This document shows positions 9,087 to 17,191 of a stretch of DNA of 64,000 nucleotides, in pieces. Each line of letters opens with the position of its first letter. The first letter of the stretch is position 1. The stretch spans positions 29,149 to 93,148 of the forward strand of contig SVNC01000009.1 in NCBI GenBank assembly GCA_015067025.1. The letters are read 5' to 3'. This stretch comes from Oscillospiraceae bacterium. GTDB taxonomy: Bacteria; Bacillota; Clostridia; Oscillospirales; Ruminococcaceae. The position numbers were made by a program, and so were the translations under genes. Below the pieces are notes generated by a model, which saw only the letters and a list, made by a program, of their open reading frames with translations, was not told where the DNA came from and did not search any database.

Positions 9087-9267
9087 TTAAGTTTAAGTAA
9101 ATTATTTCCGCTTTCACTTAATATCATAACATAGATTAACTTAAAGTCAATTGGAGGATACAAATTTCGGTAAACTTTTATAATTAAATACACTATATTT
9201 TTTGCAGAATTGCTAAAATGTAAACGAAAGTTGGTTTGTTACATCTTTTTTTTACTTAAAAATCGTA

Positions 9268-9281
9268 TGTAACGCGTTACA
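9268..9281. promoter_or_regulatory. LacI-family operator-like palindrome (distal)
   Basis: TGTAACGCGTTACA is a perfect 14-base palindrome with central CG, about 230 bases upstream of the binding-protein gene. A half site, GGTTACA, follows. With the proximal site it could allow looping by one repressor. Confidence 0.5.
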
Positions 9282-9373
9282 TGGGTTACAAATTAATTTA
9301 GCTAAAATTTAAAAACTGTTATTTGATTTAAGTCAATTTGAGCTAAAAGAAAACAATTTATATTACTTCATTC

Positions 9374-9407
9374 AAAAAAGCCACACCTGATATTATCAGA
9401 TATGGCT
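9374..9407 (-). terminator. Terminator of the pheA-ispD operon
   Basis: Minus strand: GCCATATCTGATA/TATCAGGTGTGGC stem (9407-9380) followed by six T. A T-run also follows on the plus strand, but no plus-strand gene needs it. Confidence 0.75.
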
Positions 9408-9414
9408 TCGTTTT

Positions 9415-10095
9415 TTATTCACTTAAAAAAGCTTTAGCTATAATAAGATCCTCAGGCGAGGTAAGCTTTATATTGCGGTAATCGCCTTCAACCACGGCAA
9501 CGTTACAGCCGACAAGTTCGGCAGCACTTGCATCATCGGTAATTTCGGCATTATGCTCTGCTACATATTCTATAGCCTTTTTATATACCTCTTTTGTAAA
9601 CGCCTGAGGTGTCTGTGCTGACATAAGATTTTTTCTTTCGGGAGTATCGGAAATGAAACCGTTGTCCACTTTTTTTATAGTATCCTTTACCCGTACCGCC
9701 GCTATAGCACCACCGTTTTCTATGGCACTTTCGGTAACTCTGTTACAAAGTTCACAGGTTACAAGCGGCCTTGCACCGTCATGCACAGATATGATATCTG
9801 AGTTTTCGCTCATAGCATTAAAGGCGTTGACGGCAGATTCGTTTCTTTCCTTGCCGCCAAGAATCGTCTTTATCGGCTTTTCGCTTTTGACATTGTGTAA
9901 AAGCTCTTTTATAGCGTCAATGTTGCCTTCGGATGCAACTATTATAAGCTCATCGGCACAGCTTTTCAAAAACTTTTCTACGCTGTATAACAGTACGGGC
10001 TTTCCGTTTAAGTCGGCGGTTATTTTGTCAATTCCCATACGGGAGGAGCTTCCTGCCGCCAAAATAACGGCTGATATGAATTTACCCTTTTGCAT
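9415..10095 (-). CDS. ispD: 2-C-methyl-D-erythritol 4-phosphate cytidylyltransferase
   Basis: Third step of the MEP isoprenoid pathway: joins CTP and methylerythritol phosphate. At 226 residues it has the normal length. The N-terminal nucleotide-binding signature is AVILAAGSSSRMG followed by K at DKITADLNGKPVL. The substrate loop is SVHDGARPLVT and the C-terminal part has TDDASAAELVG. All are typical IspD motifs. The gene lies 13 bases after pheA and is probably co-transcribed with it, although the pathways are unrelated. A terminator follows immediately. Confidence 0.93.
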   Translation of the reverse strand: MQKGKFISAVILAAGSSSRMGIDKITADLNGKPVLLYSVEKFLKSCADELIIVASEGNIDAIKELLHNVKSEKPIKTILGGKERNESAVNAFNAMSENSDIISVHDGARPLVTCELCNRVTESAIENGGAIAAVRVKDTIKKVDNGFISDTPERKNLMSAQTPQAFTKEVYKKAIEYVAEHNAEITDDASAAELVGCNVAVVEGDYRNIKLTSPEDLIIAKAFLSE

Positions 10096-10108
10096 AACGC
10101 TCCTTCTG

Positions 10109-11233
10109 TCAGTTTATGTGACGGTAGTTACCTAAGAATTTATAATACTTCATCTCGTCCTTTAAGTTGACGAGCAGACGGTTTATATCGGGGTTATTGA
10201 TATTACCCTCAAAGTCAAGATAGAAAATGACGTCAAAGGTGTCATCCTTGATGTCCAAAAAGCCTTCAGGGACGGGAGCACTTTCGATCTTGCTGAGGTT
10301 AAGACCGTAAAAAGCAAATCTTGTCAGCATACGATAAAGCGAACCTGAGGTGTTTGGGATAGAAACGCAGATAGAAATAGTATCCGCCTTTTCTTCTATT
10401 CTTAACTTTTTTGATATGCAGATAAATCTTGTAGTGTTGTCAGGGTTATCTGCAATATTATCGTCTATAATCTGAAGATTATACAGCTTTGCACATTCGG
10501 GTGAGCATATTGCGGCTACCGTCATATCCTCAATTTCGCTTACCATTTTAGCGGCAAGGGCAGTATTCTGATAGGAATAAGTCTTTACACCCTTTTCCTG
10601 AAGGAATTTGGAGCATTGCATAAGTGCCTGCTCGTGAGAGTATATACTCTTTATATCTGAGCCTTTCTTTGCCGCAAGGCAGTGCTTTATTCTCACGTCG
10701 GTACGCTTGCAGATATAGAAATCATACTTTGATAAAAGTCTGTAGGTCTGGGACACTTCTCCTGCGGAGCTGTTATCTATGGGAAGAACGCCGTAATCCG
10801 CTTCGCCCTTATCAACTGCGGTAAATACGTCAGAAAAATCAGGATAGAAATTTATATCCTTTTCAGAAAAAAGCTTGTGGCACGCCTGTTCGGTATTGCT
10901 TCCTGCTGTACCCGGGCAGGCGATGACTATATCCTTTTCCTTTAAAGGCTCGAAGTCTACTTCTTCTTCCTTTGTAAGTAGCTTTGACTGAAGGCATTTT
11001 GAAATATCCATAATATTCTGGAAAAGAAATTCAGAACCGCAGGCAAGCTCAGCGGGAGATGCCGCTGACATTCTTGCTAAAATTTCTTCCTCTCTCTTGC
11101 TCTGAAATACGGGGAGATTATTTTCTTTCTTATATCTTGCCACGTCAACGCAAAGCTGCATACGGTCAAGGAAAAGCTTTAATATCTCGTCATCCGTTTT
11201 GTCTATCTGTTCTCTGATTTTTGATAAATCCAT
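10109..11233 (-). CDS. pheA: Bifunctional chorismate mutase/prephenate dehydratase
   Basis: Converts chorismate to prephenate and on to phenylpyruvate for phenylalanine synthesis. Three domains are seen in 374 residues. An AroQ-type mutase comes first (LSKIREQIDKTDDEILKLFL, residues 1-85). A dehydratase domain with GVLPIDNSSAG and the catalytic NTTRFICIS (about 110-290) follows. A C-terminal ACT domain for feedback control reads SLYRMLTRFAFYGLNLSKIE (about 300-370). In the ACT domain the usual ESRP reads ESAP, so phenylalanine sensing may differ. The gene is separated from the upstream kinase-like gene by a hairpin with a T-run. Confidence 0.94.
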   Translation of the reverse strand: MDLSKIREQIDKTDDEILKLFLDRMQLCVDVARYKKENNLPVFQSKREEEILARMSAASPAELACGSEFLFQNIMDISKCLQSKLLTKEEEVDFEPLKEKDIVIACPGTAGSNTEQACHKLFSEKDINFYPDFSDVFTAVDKGEADYGVLPIDNSSAGEVSQTYRLLSKYDFYICKRTDVRIKHCLAAKKGSDIKSIYSHEQALMQCSKFLQEKGVKTYSYQNTALAAKMVSEIEDMTVAAICSPECAKLYNLQIIDDNIADNPDNTTRFICISKKLRIEEKADTISICVSIPNTSGSLYRMLTRFAFYGLNLSKIESAPVPEGFLDIKDDTFDVIFYLDFEGNINNPDINRLLVNLKDEMKYYKFLGNYRHIN

Positions 11234-11243
11234 ATTTACTCCT

Positions 11244-11284
11244 GAAAAATCAGGCGTACCGACGCCTTAGCGACGGGACGCCTG
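11244..11284 (-). terminator. Terminator/attenuator before pheA
   Basis: Minus strand: CAGGCGT...ACGCCTG (11284-11251) with an internal stem, followed by ATTTTTC. The T-run segment CCTGATTTTTCAGG overlaps the pheA ribosome site, so the same bases could pair with the Shine-Dalgarno. Confidence 0.6.
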
Positions 11285-11293
11285 TCCATAAAC

Positions 11294-13060
11294 TTATTCT
11301 GCTGATGATTCCGTCTGTGAAGAAGAGCTGTTTGTAGTTGCACCTGTTCTTACAGAGTAGTAAACTGTAACCTTTTCGGATTTTTCTACGTTTATCTTGT
11401 CGCCGACCTTCTTGTTGCACTTAAGCACCATATTAGGCTCTATTTCATTTGCAACCTGAGGCTTCTTTTCAAACTTGATATTGCTCTGTGAAAGAAGTGC
11501 TGTGTATTCATCAACCGTCATACCCTCGTAATCGGGTAGCGGAACTTCGCTGGGTCCCTTACTTACTATAAGCTCTATTTCCTGACCGTTCTTTACTTCT
11601 GTATCAGCCTTTACGCTCTGCTTTATTACAAGACCTGCCGCAACCTTATCATCAAACTTATACGTTGCGGTTATCTTAAGGAAGGCGTAGCTCTGATTTT
11701 CCTGAACGGAAGTGAATATTCTGCCCACAAAGTTAGGTACGATATAGACCGTATCATTGGGAGCGACGCTTGTCACGCCTGAAGAGGTTTCTTCCGTCAG
11801 AGGAGGAAGCGTCAGTATTTCCTTTGAGCTTGTAGGCTCAGAGGTTTCAGGAACTGAATAGTAATTCGGGTCGGAGGAGTTTGTTCCGAAGTCCGAAGAA
11901 GCGAATATTCCTATTGCTATAGAGAAGGCTGTTACGATAGCAACGCAGATTATAATAGTGATTATAATTGCTGTGGGGTTGCTTTCCTGCTTCTTTTTCT
12001 TTTTGTTTTCTGCGGATGGATGCTCGTAGCTTGTTTCAACACGTTTGACGGGTTTTGAAACCACAGCCGCCTTTACAGGTTCTGTTTCCGCTGTGTTGAA
12101 TTTAGGCTGTTCAAAAAGCTTTACCACAAGCTCGGTTATTGACTGGATACGAGCTGAGGTGTTGAGCTTCAGACCGTTCATAATAACCTTAGAAACGTGG
12201 CTCGGAACGTTTCTGTTTATTGCCATAGGCTCTGCACAGGTGTCGTTGCCCATTCTTGAAATAGACTCAACGGGTGCACAGCCTGTCAGCACTCTGTAAA
12301 GCGTTGCGGCAATGCCGTAAACGTCCGTCCATGCGCCCTGCCACTCGGCAGATGAATACTGCTCAGGTGCGGCAAAGCCGGGGTACATCTCGCAGGCAAT
12401 TTCCGTATTTGTTGTACGGCCTGCACTTATCTGGAAATCAATTAGTTTAAGCTCGTTCTTTTCAGTTACGAGGATGGTCTGAGGGCTGATGCCTCTGTGG
12501 ATTATTCCCGCACTGTGAACCAGACTGAGAGTAGTCAATATCGGTGGGAACAGCTCCTTCACCCTGTCCCAGGTAAGCTCACCTGAGCAGTTTGAAAGAT
12601 AGCTTTTCAGCGAAATTCCGTTTACGTATTCAAAAATAACGTAAGCGGTGTTGTTTTCAGGGAAAATATCCAGTACTGTCTGGATATGGGTCATTGTGCG
12701 TGCCTTCATCAATGCCTTATTCAGCTCTATAAATTCTGACATATAGGTCTTATAAAGAGGCATCTGGTTTTGTTCTACTATTATATTGGGGTCGCCTTTT
12801 TTTCTGCTGCAGAGAGTGTCGGGCATATACTCCTTTATCGTTACCTTGGTATCGGTAGCTTTATCATAGCCGATATAGGTAGCACCCTCTCCGTTGTAGC
12901 TCAGAAGCTTTCCTGCAATGTATCTGTCGTTAAGCACTGTACCCGGTGCAAGATAAGAGGGAAGGTAGGGAGTTTCTTCGCTGTATCCGCACTGTTCGCA
13001 AGCACCGTCGCCGTTCTTTTCGCACATACATCCAAGACAAAGCTTATTAATCTGTGCCAT
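11294..13060 (-). CDS. Membrane PASTA protein with degenerate Ser/Thr kinase domain (probable pseudokinase)
   Basis: 588 residues. A zinc-ribbon-like start has CLGCMC and CEQCGY (8-25). A Hanks-type kinase fold follows (about 47-315), then a KKKKK stop and one transmembrane helix (364-388), then about two PASTA repeats outside (VPNFVGRIF, LPDYEGMTVDEY). The lysine is kept (VTIK, K76) and so is the metal-binding aspartate (D208). The catalytic loop, however, reads HRGISPQTI: catalytic Asp is Gly190 and the conserved Asn is Thr195. DFG reads DFQ. I checked these codons on the DNA. Canonical relatives read HRDISPDN and DFG. By family knowledge such changes abolish normal phosphotransfer, so a signalling scaffold or cell-wall sensor is more likely; this is inference. 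Confidence 0.85.
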   Translation of the reverse strand: MAQINKLCLGCMCEKNGDGACEQCGYSEETPYLPSYLAPGTVLNDRYIAGKLLSYNGEGATYIGYDKATDTKVTIKEYMPDTLCSRKKGDPNIIVEQNQMPLYKTYMSEFIELNKALMKARTMTHIQTVLDIFPENNTAYVIFEYVNGISLKSYLSNCSGELTWDRVKELFPPILTTLSLVHSAGIIHRGISPQTILVTEKNELKLIDFQISAGRTTNTEIACEMYPGFAAPEQYSSAEWQGAWTDVYGIAATLYRVLTGCAPVESISRMGNDTCAEPMAINRNVPSHVSKVIMNGLKLNTSARIQSITELVVKLFEQPKFNTAETEPVKAAVVSKPVKRVETSYEHPSAENKKKKKQESNPTAIIITIIICVAIVTAFSIAIGIFASSDFGTNSSDPNYYSVPETSEPTSSKEILTLPPLTEETSSGVTSVAPNDTVYIVPNFVGRIFTSVQENQSYAFLKITATYKFDDKVAAGLVIKQSVKADTEVKNGQEIELIVSKGPSEVPLPDYEGMTVDEYTALLSQSNIKFEKKPQVANEIEPNMVLKCNKKVGDKINVEKSEKVTVYYSVRTGATTNSSSSQTESSAE

Positions 13061-13152
13061 GTTGACAATCCTTTCTTTATTTCTTTATCTTACGCTTTGT
13101 CTTTCGGCAAAGCTGATATCTACACATTTTCTGATTATAATTTAACTACTAT

Positions 13153-13181
13153 ATAATAACCTAAAAAATTTTTCTTGTCAA
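13153..13181 (-). promoter_or_regulatory. SigA-type promoter of the PASTA kinase-like gene
   Basis: Minus strand TTGACA (13181-13176), 17 bases, TATTAT (13158-13153), about 90 bases before the start codon. Confidence 0.65.
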
Positions 13182-13281
13182 CGGTTTTAGCTAAATTGTA
13201 ATAATATTGTAACTTTTAAGAAAAAAACGATGTGATTTTAAATAATAAAACGCTGTGCGGAACACTTTTTCTTTGTACAAG

Positions 13282-13310
13282 TTGACAAATTGCAAAAATA
13301 ATATTATACT
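13282..13310 (+). promoter_or_regulatory. SigA-type promoter of the 107-residue hypothetical gene
   Basis: TTGACA (13282-13287), 17 bases, TATACT (13305-13310); the start codon is 34 bases downstream. Confidence 0.75.
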
Positions 13311-13344
13311 ATATATTAAGATATTTTGAAAGGTGACACACATT

Positions 13345-13668
13345 ATGTTGTTTCAGAAAAAGAAAAGCAAACAGAAGGATACGATGCCTTTAAAGTTAAA
13401 AATCGCCCTTGATAAAAGACCGCTCAAATACGTAACTATGCGTGACAGTGAGACCTACAAAGAGATAAGACTGGGTGAAAACGGGGCTATCAACATAATG
13501 GACGGAGATTTTGTGCTGGTATGTATGGGCAAGGACGTTATGCGTTGTGATCTTGATGAGGTGAGAGTGGCAGAGCTTATGAATTTGTCAGGTATCACGG
13601 TGAAAGGAATTGATAAGGGGACGGGAAATGAAATGTCTGTTATTGCCTATTTTGCAGACAAGTTCTGA
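13345..13668 (+). CDS. Hypothetical small cytosolic protein
   Basis: 107 residues, no signal peptide or membrane segment, strongly basic N-terminus (LFQKKKSKQKD) and then a compact mixed domain. I do not recognise a family. The start ATG at 13345 sits nine bases after AAAGGTG; a GTG four codons earlier is inside that ribosome site. It has its own consensus promoter and terminator, so it is a single-gene transcription unit divergent from the PASTA protein. That supports it being real and regularly expressed. No function is proposed. Confidence 0.75.
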   Translation: MLFQKKKSKQKDTMPLKLKIALDKRPLKYVTMRDSETYKEIRLGENGAINIMDGDFVLVCMGKDVMRCDLDEVRVAELMNLSGITVKGIDKGTGNEMSVIAYFADKF

Positions 13669-13743
13669 AAAATAAACTTAAATTTTTATATTTCAAAGTA
13701 ATTTTGTGCTATTCGTTTACAATAAAACGAAATAAATTTAGTA

Positions 13744-13777
13744 AAAACGAGGAAAATCTCTATTTTTCCTCGTTTTT
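13744..13777 (+). terminator. Terminator after the hypothetical gene
   Basis: AAAACGAGGAAAA, short loop, TTTTTCCTCG then TTTTT. It lies directly upstream of the rpe promoter. Confidence 0.7.
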
Positions 13778-13780
13778 CTC

Positions 13781-13809
13781 TTGACTAAAGTAAAATAATG
13801 TTATATGAT
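13781..13809 (+). promoter_or_regulatory. SigA-type promoter of rpe
   Basis: TTGACT (13781-13786), 17 bases, TATGAT (13804-13809). Confidence 0.6.
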
Positions 13810-13883
13810 TAAACTGTATAATTGTGTGAAGTGTAGCTCGCAACCACATAAATAATATATAGTAATAATAACAGAGGACTAAA

Positions 13884-14528
13884 ATGGAACTAAAACTTTC
13901 AGCATCAATGTTAGCAAGCGATCTTTCGAATATTGCAAAAGAAATAAAAAGATGCGAGGACGCAGGTATAGAATGGCTCCATATTGACGTTATGGACGGT
14001 GTGTTCGTTGATAATATCACCTACGGAAATAACGTCGTAGCCGCAATAAGAGATAAAAGCGATATCTTTTTTGATACACATCTGATGGTAACGGACCCCA
14101 CAAAGCTGATACCTCTTTTTGCAAAGGCGGGCAGCGATATGCTGACTATCCACATAGAAAGCAACGGAGATACCGCAGAAAATCTTAAGGCGATAAGAGC
14201 AAATAATATGAAGGCAGGACTTTCTGTAAAGCCCGGCACTCCCATTGAAAAAGTATACCCCTATCTTCCCTTATGCGATATGATACTGGTTATGACGGTA
14301 GAACCGGGATACGGCGGTCAGGGATTTATCCCTCACTGTGCAGATAAGGTAAAAGCACTCCGTGACTACTGTAACGAAAAGGGGATAGAAATTGATATAC
14401 AGGTAGACGGCGGAATAAACGCCGATACCGCAGATATAGTAAAAAAAGCAGGGGCAAACGTCCTTGTGGCAGGCACCTATCTTTTCAAGGCAGAGGATAT
14501 GAGAAAAGCGGCAGAACTTATCAGATAA
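13884..14528 (+). CDS. rpe: Ribulose-phosphate 3-epimerase
   Basis: Interconverts ribulose 5-phosphate and xylulose 5-phosphate in the pentose phosphate pathway. A TIM barrel of 214 residues, normal length. Seen motifs are LSASMLASD at the N-terminus, WLHIDVMDGVFVDN with the catalytic aspartate, DTHLMV, MTVEPGYGGQGFIP and DIQVDGGIN with the second catalytic aspartate. The start ATG follows AGAGGA. It is a single gene that converges with the MecA-like gene only 8 bases away, with no terminator between them. Confidence 0.95.
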   Translation: MELKLSASMLASDLSNIAKEIKRCEDAGIEWLHIDVMDGVFVDNITYGNNVVAAIRDKSDIFFDTHLMVTDPTKLIPLFAKAGSDMLTIHIESNGDTAENLKAIRANNMKAGLSVKPGTPIEKVYPYLPLCDMILVMTVEPGYGGQGFIPHCADKVKALRDYCNEKGIEIDIQVDGGINADTADIVKKAGANVLVAGTYLFKAEDMRKAAELIR

Positions 14529-14536
14529 TCTGTGAC

Positions 14537-15094
14537 TCAGAAAAGCTTAGACAGCTTTTCTATGGCGTTATCGCAGATAAAGCTGTAATGCTCGGCAGTT
14601 TCGCTTCTGATGATATCGTTGCAGTTGCCGATTTCCGCAAACTCATTTACAATAACCCTTATAAAAGGAGAGAGTGAGCAGGCGCTGATTATAAGGCGGT
14701 AATTTCCCTGAAGACGGTAAAGCGAAGACTCAAGACTGTTATATTTTTTGTAAAGCTGATGGCAAAGGGATATAATATCGTTAAGACATTCGCTTTGTGC
14801 TAAGATATATTCAGCTTTTGACGGGATTTTCCGCTTTCCTGTATTAGCACTGCCAAGGCAGGAAAGATAAAGCATACATCCGCCGTCGCTTTTCGGAAAA
14901 GCTTCGACAAGCAGTCTTTCTCCCGACAGATCGAGATTTTCACTTTCCTTTATAGCGGCAATAAGCCGCGACAGCGTGAGCTTTGTATTGTCAGAACGGC
15001 CTGCTATATCTTCGTAACGGATATTATAGCTATACATATCCGTTATTCCGAGAGTTATCTTGATCGTGTTTCCTGCAAGCATATCTATCTGCAT
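14537..15094 (-). CDS. MecA-like adaptor protein
   Basis: 185 residues, cytosolic. The N-terminal half (MQIDMLAGNTIKITLGITDM ... LLVEAFPKSDGGCMLYLSC) resembles MecA/YpbH, the adaptors that hand substrates to the ClpC protease. Clostridial versions share the EAF.SxDGGCxLY segment. The start is ATG at 15094 because GAGGTG lies in front; the longer frame to 15247 overlaps the divergent gene and lacks a ribosome site there. The C-terminal half is less conserved, so this could be a diverged paralog. It is transcribed divergently from the Rnf-like genes with 88 bases between. Confidence 0.55.
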   Translation of the reverse strand: MQIDMLAGNTIKITLGITDMYSYNIRYEDIAGRSDNTKLTLSRLIAAIKESENLDLSGERLLVEAFPKSDGGCMLYLSCLGSANTGKRKIPSKAEYILAQSECLNDIISLCHQLYKKYNSLESSLYRLQGNYRLIISACSLSPFIRVIVNEFAEIGNCNDIIRSETAEHYSFICDNAIEKLSKLF

Positions 15095-15182
15095 ATTGTC
15101 ACCTCGAATAATACATTTCCGTAACGGAAAATCAATATAAGGCGATATTTCGCCATAATCTGAAAGGATCATACACCCATAT

Positions 15183-16475
15183 ATGAGTAGCCCAACAAGA
15201 GAAGAGCTTCTTCGGAAGATCGACGAAGCACCGCTTCTGATGACCAAAGAAGCTGCAAAGAAAAAATTGCGAAAACCCCGTAGCGTTTATGCAGACCAGA
15301 TACTTCTGATGCTGGCTGTTATGGTGCTGTCGGTCTATATATACGGACCACGTGCCCTTGCGGTATGTGCATTTTCAGTACTGTGCTGTGCAATTACCGA
15401 TATGATAGGTTGTTTTCTTTCCAAGAAGGAATACAGCTTCAAGGACCTTTCCAACGTTGCCTACGGTATGGCGGTAGCACTTATGCTTCCTGCCTCGGTA
15501 GAATATTATATAGTAATGATCGGTGCGGTGCTTGCAATAACCGTAAAGCACGTTTTCGGCGGCAAGGATAACTATATCTTCAATCCTGCCGCAGTAGCCA
15601 TTGCATTTTTGATAATCTGCTATCCTCAGCAGGTGCTGATGTATCCTGCTCACAATGCAGAGCTTGCAATATTCGGTGCAAACGAAATGCCTCTTTTAAA
15701 CAGCATCGAAAGCAGCTTTATCAAAAACGGTGCTTTGCCGAATTTAACCGCTCTTGATATATTGATGGGCAATTTCGCAGGGCCTATGGGTACTACTCAT
15801 ATACTCGTTCTTATCGTCTGCGGAATATGTCTTCTTTTCCGTAAAAGCATTTCATTCAGTGCAACCCTTGGCGGAGTAGGAAGTATGGCGTTACTGAGCT
15901 TCCTTCTTACAGGCTCTGTGGATGCAACGGTATTCCGTTTTATAAGCGGCTTTGTGCTGTTCGGATTTATATTTCTTGCCAGCGACCCTCAGACTCTGCC
16001 CTATACAGGTGGCGGACGATTGCTTTACGGTATCTCCTTAGGCGTCATTGCTACCATTTTCAGAAACAGTGCAAACATCGAGGGTGTATTCGTATTCGCT
16101 CTGCTTATAACAAACGTGCTTTCTCTTTACCTTGATAAGCTCTTCTTTGATATAAAGAATAAATTAAAGCAGATGTTCAGTTACCTTAAAAATAATTTAG
16201 GTTCCTTTGAACGAATGTCAAAGGACGCAAAGCTCGGCAAGACTCCTGCTCTTTCAGATACTCAGGAGATCATAATCCAGCCTGTAAATTATAATATGCC
16301 CCCCATTGACAATAAAGTTACAAAGATAAAAAGAAAAAAGAAGTTAGGTTTTGCCGAAATAAAGGAAAGTATAGCGGATCTTTTCAAGAAGAACAATAAA
16401 CCTGTAAAGAAAACGGAGGTCAGTCATGGCGACAGCGAAACAGATAAAGCCGAAGAAAATAAAACAGAAGACTGA
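15183..16475 (+). CDS. RnfD/NqrB-family membrane protein
   Basis: 430 residues with about ten hydrophobic helices (from about residue 37 to 325) and a 100-residue basic/acidic cytoplasmic tail. Family marks are KHVFGGKDNYIFNPAAVAIA and FIFLASDPQTLPYTGGGR, matching the NPA and DP-T-P-T segments of RnfD. In RnfD a flavin is attached to Thr in an S/T-G-A-T motif; here the equivalent stretch reads LPNLTALDIL, so covalent flavin binding is doubtful. It starts a three-gene set in the order D-E-A, the Rnf order with C, G and B missing. The tail overlaps the next gene by 50 bases. Confidence 0.82.
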   Translation: MSSPTREELLRKIDEAPLLMTKEAAKKKLRKPRSVYADQILLMLAVMVLSVYIYGPRALAVCAFSVLCCAITDMIGCFLSKKEYSFKDLSNVAYGMAVALMLPASVEYYIVMIGAVLAITVKHVFGGKDNYIFNPAAVAIAFLIICYPQQVLMYPAHNAELAIFGANEMPLLNSIESSFIKNGALPNLTALDILMGNFAGPMGTTHILVLIVCGICLLFRKSISFSATLGGVGSMALLSFLLTGSVDATVFRFISGFVLFGFIFLASDPQTLPYTGGGRLLYGISLGVIATIFRNSANIEGVFVFALLITNVLSLYLDKLFFDIKNKLKQMFSYLKNNLGSFERMSKDAKLGKTPALSDTQEIIIQPVNYNMPPIDNKVTKIKRKKKLGFAEIKESIADLFKKNNKPVKKTEVSHGDSETDKAEENKTED

Positions 16476-17172
16476 TTTCAAGTTTACAAGAGATCTTCTT
16501 GACGGTCTTGCAAAGCAGAACGTCGTACTGATGACGGGTATTGTAAACGCACCTGTTATTATCGCCGCAACCTCTTTTAAAAAGGGAGTTGTTATAGCGA
16601 TTGCTTTTGCGATAATTTCCTTCCTTACAATACTCACCTGCTCCTTTATCCCTAAAAAGATAGTTTACACGCTCCGTGTAATTATATATGCTCTGGTAGG
16701 CTCGGTTTATTATATCCCGACGGTGTTACTGCTTGAAAGGATATTCCCACTTACCGTTCAGCTTATCGGTATCTATATGCCGCTTCTTATAGCAAACGCA
16801 CTTATATTCTCAAAGACAGAGAGCCGCTTCTATCTTGAATCAAAGCAGAAGATGGTTATAGACGTAATAATGTTTATCATAGGCTTTGGCGTTATATGTG
16901 TGCTTACAGGCGGATTCAGAGAGGTCATCTGCTTTGGCACCTTTGCAGGTGTCAAAATTCTGGATATAAGTATATCAGCCTTTGAAGCCCCCTTCGGCGG
17001 ATTTATACTCGTAGGAATAATGGCGGGTATGTTCAGAGCCTTATACAACTATCTCAGAAACAGAAGAATAAAGCAGAATGAAGAGCTTGCAAGAGCTGAA
17101 GCTCTTCGTAAAGCACAAAGCGAAAAGCTGATAGAAGAAGAAACGATATCAGAGCCTAAGCAACTGCAATAA
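16426..17172 (+). CDS. RnfE/NqrD-family membrane protein lacking FeS cysteines
   Basis: 248 residues, about six helices, with basic ends. It aligns by eye with RnfE: QNVVLMTGIVNAPVIIAAT corresponds to the family's NPVxVQxLGLCPxLAVT, and IGIYMPLLIANALIF to IGIYIPLIxVNCxIL. Both cluster cysteines are therefore replaced (LCP to VNAP, NC to NA). The rest keeps the fold, including FGTFAGVKILDISI and FEAPFGGFILVGIMAG. GGAGG precedes the ATG at 16426, which lies inside the previous gene. Family identity is fairly secure; an electron-transfer role through the known membrane FeS centre is not supported. Confidence 0.78.
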   Translation: MATAKQIKPKKIKQKTDFKFTRDLLDGLAKQNVVLMTGIVNAPVIIAATSFKKGVVIAIAFAIISFLTILTCSFIPKKIVYTLRVIIYALVGSVYYIPTVLLLERIFPLTVQLIGIYMPLLIANALIFSKTESRFYLESKQKMVIDVIMFIIGFGVICVLTGGFREVICFGTFAGVKILDISISAFEAPFGGFILVGIMAGMFRALYNYLRNRRIKQNEELARAEALRKAQSEKLIEEETISEPKQLQ

Positions 17173-17191
17173 AAAAGAAAAAGGAAAACCA

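Noticed and set aside
14537..15247. 236-residue version of the MecA-like protein
   Set aside because: The extension overlaps the divergent RnfD-like start; GAGGTG marks ATG 15094.
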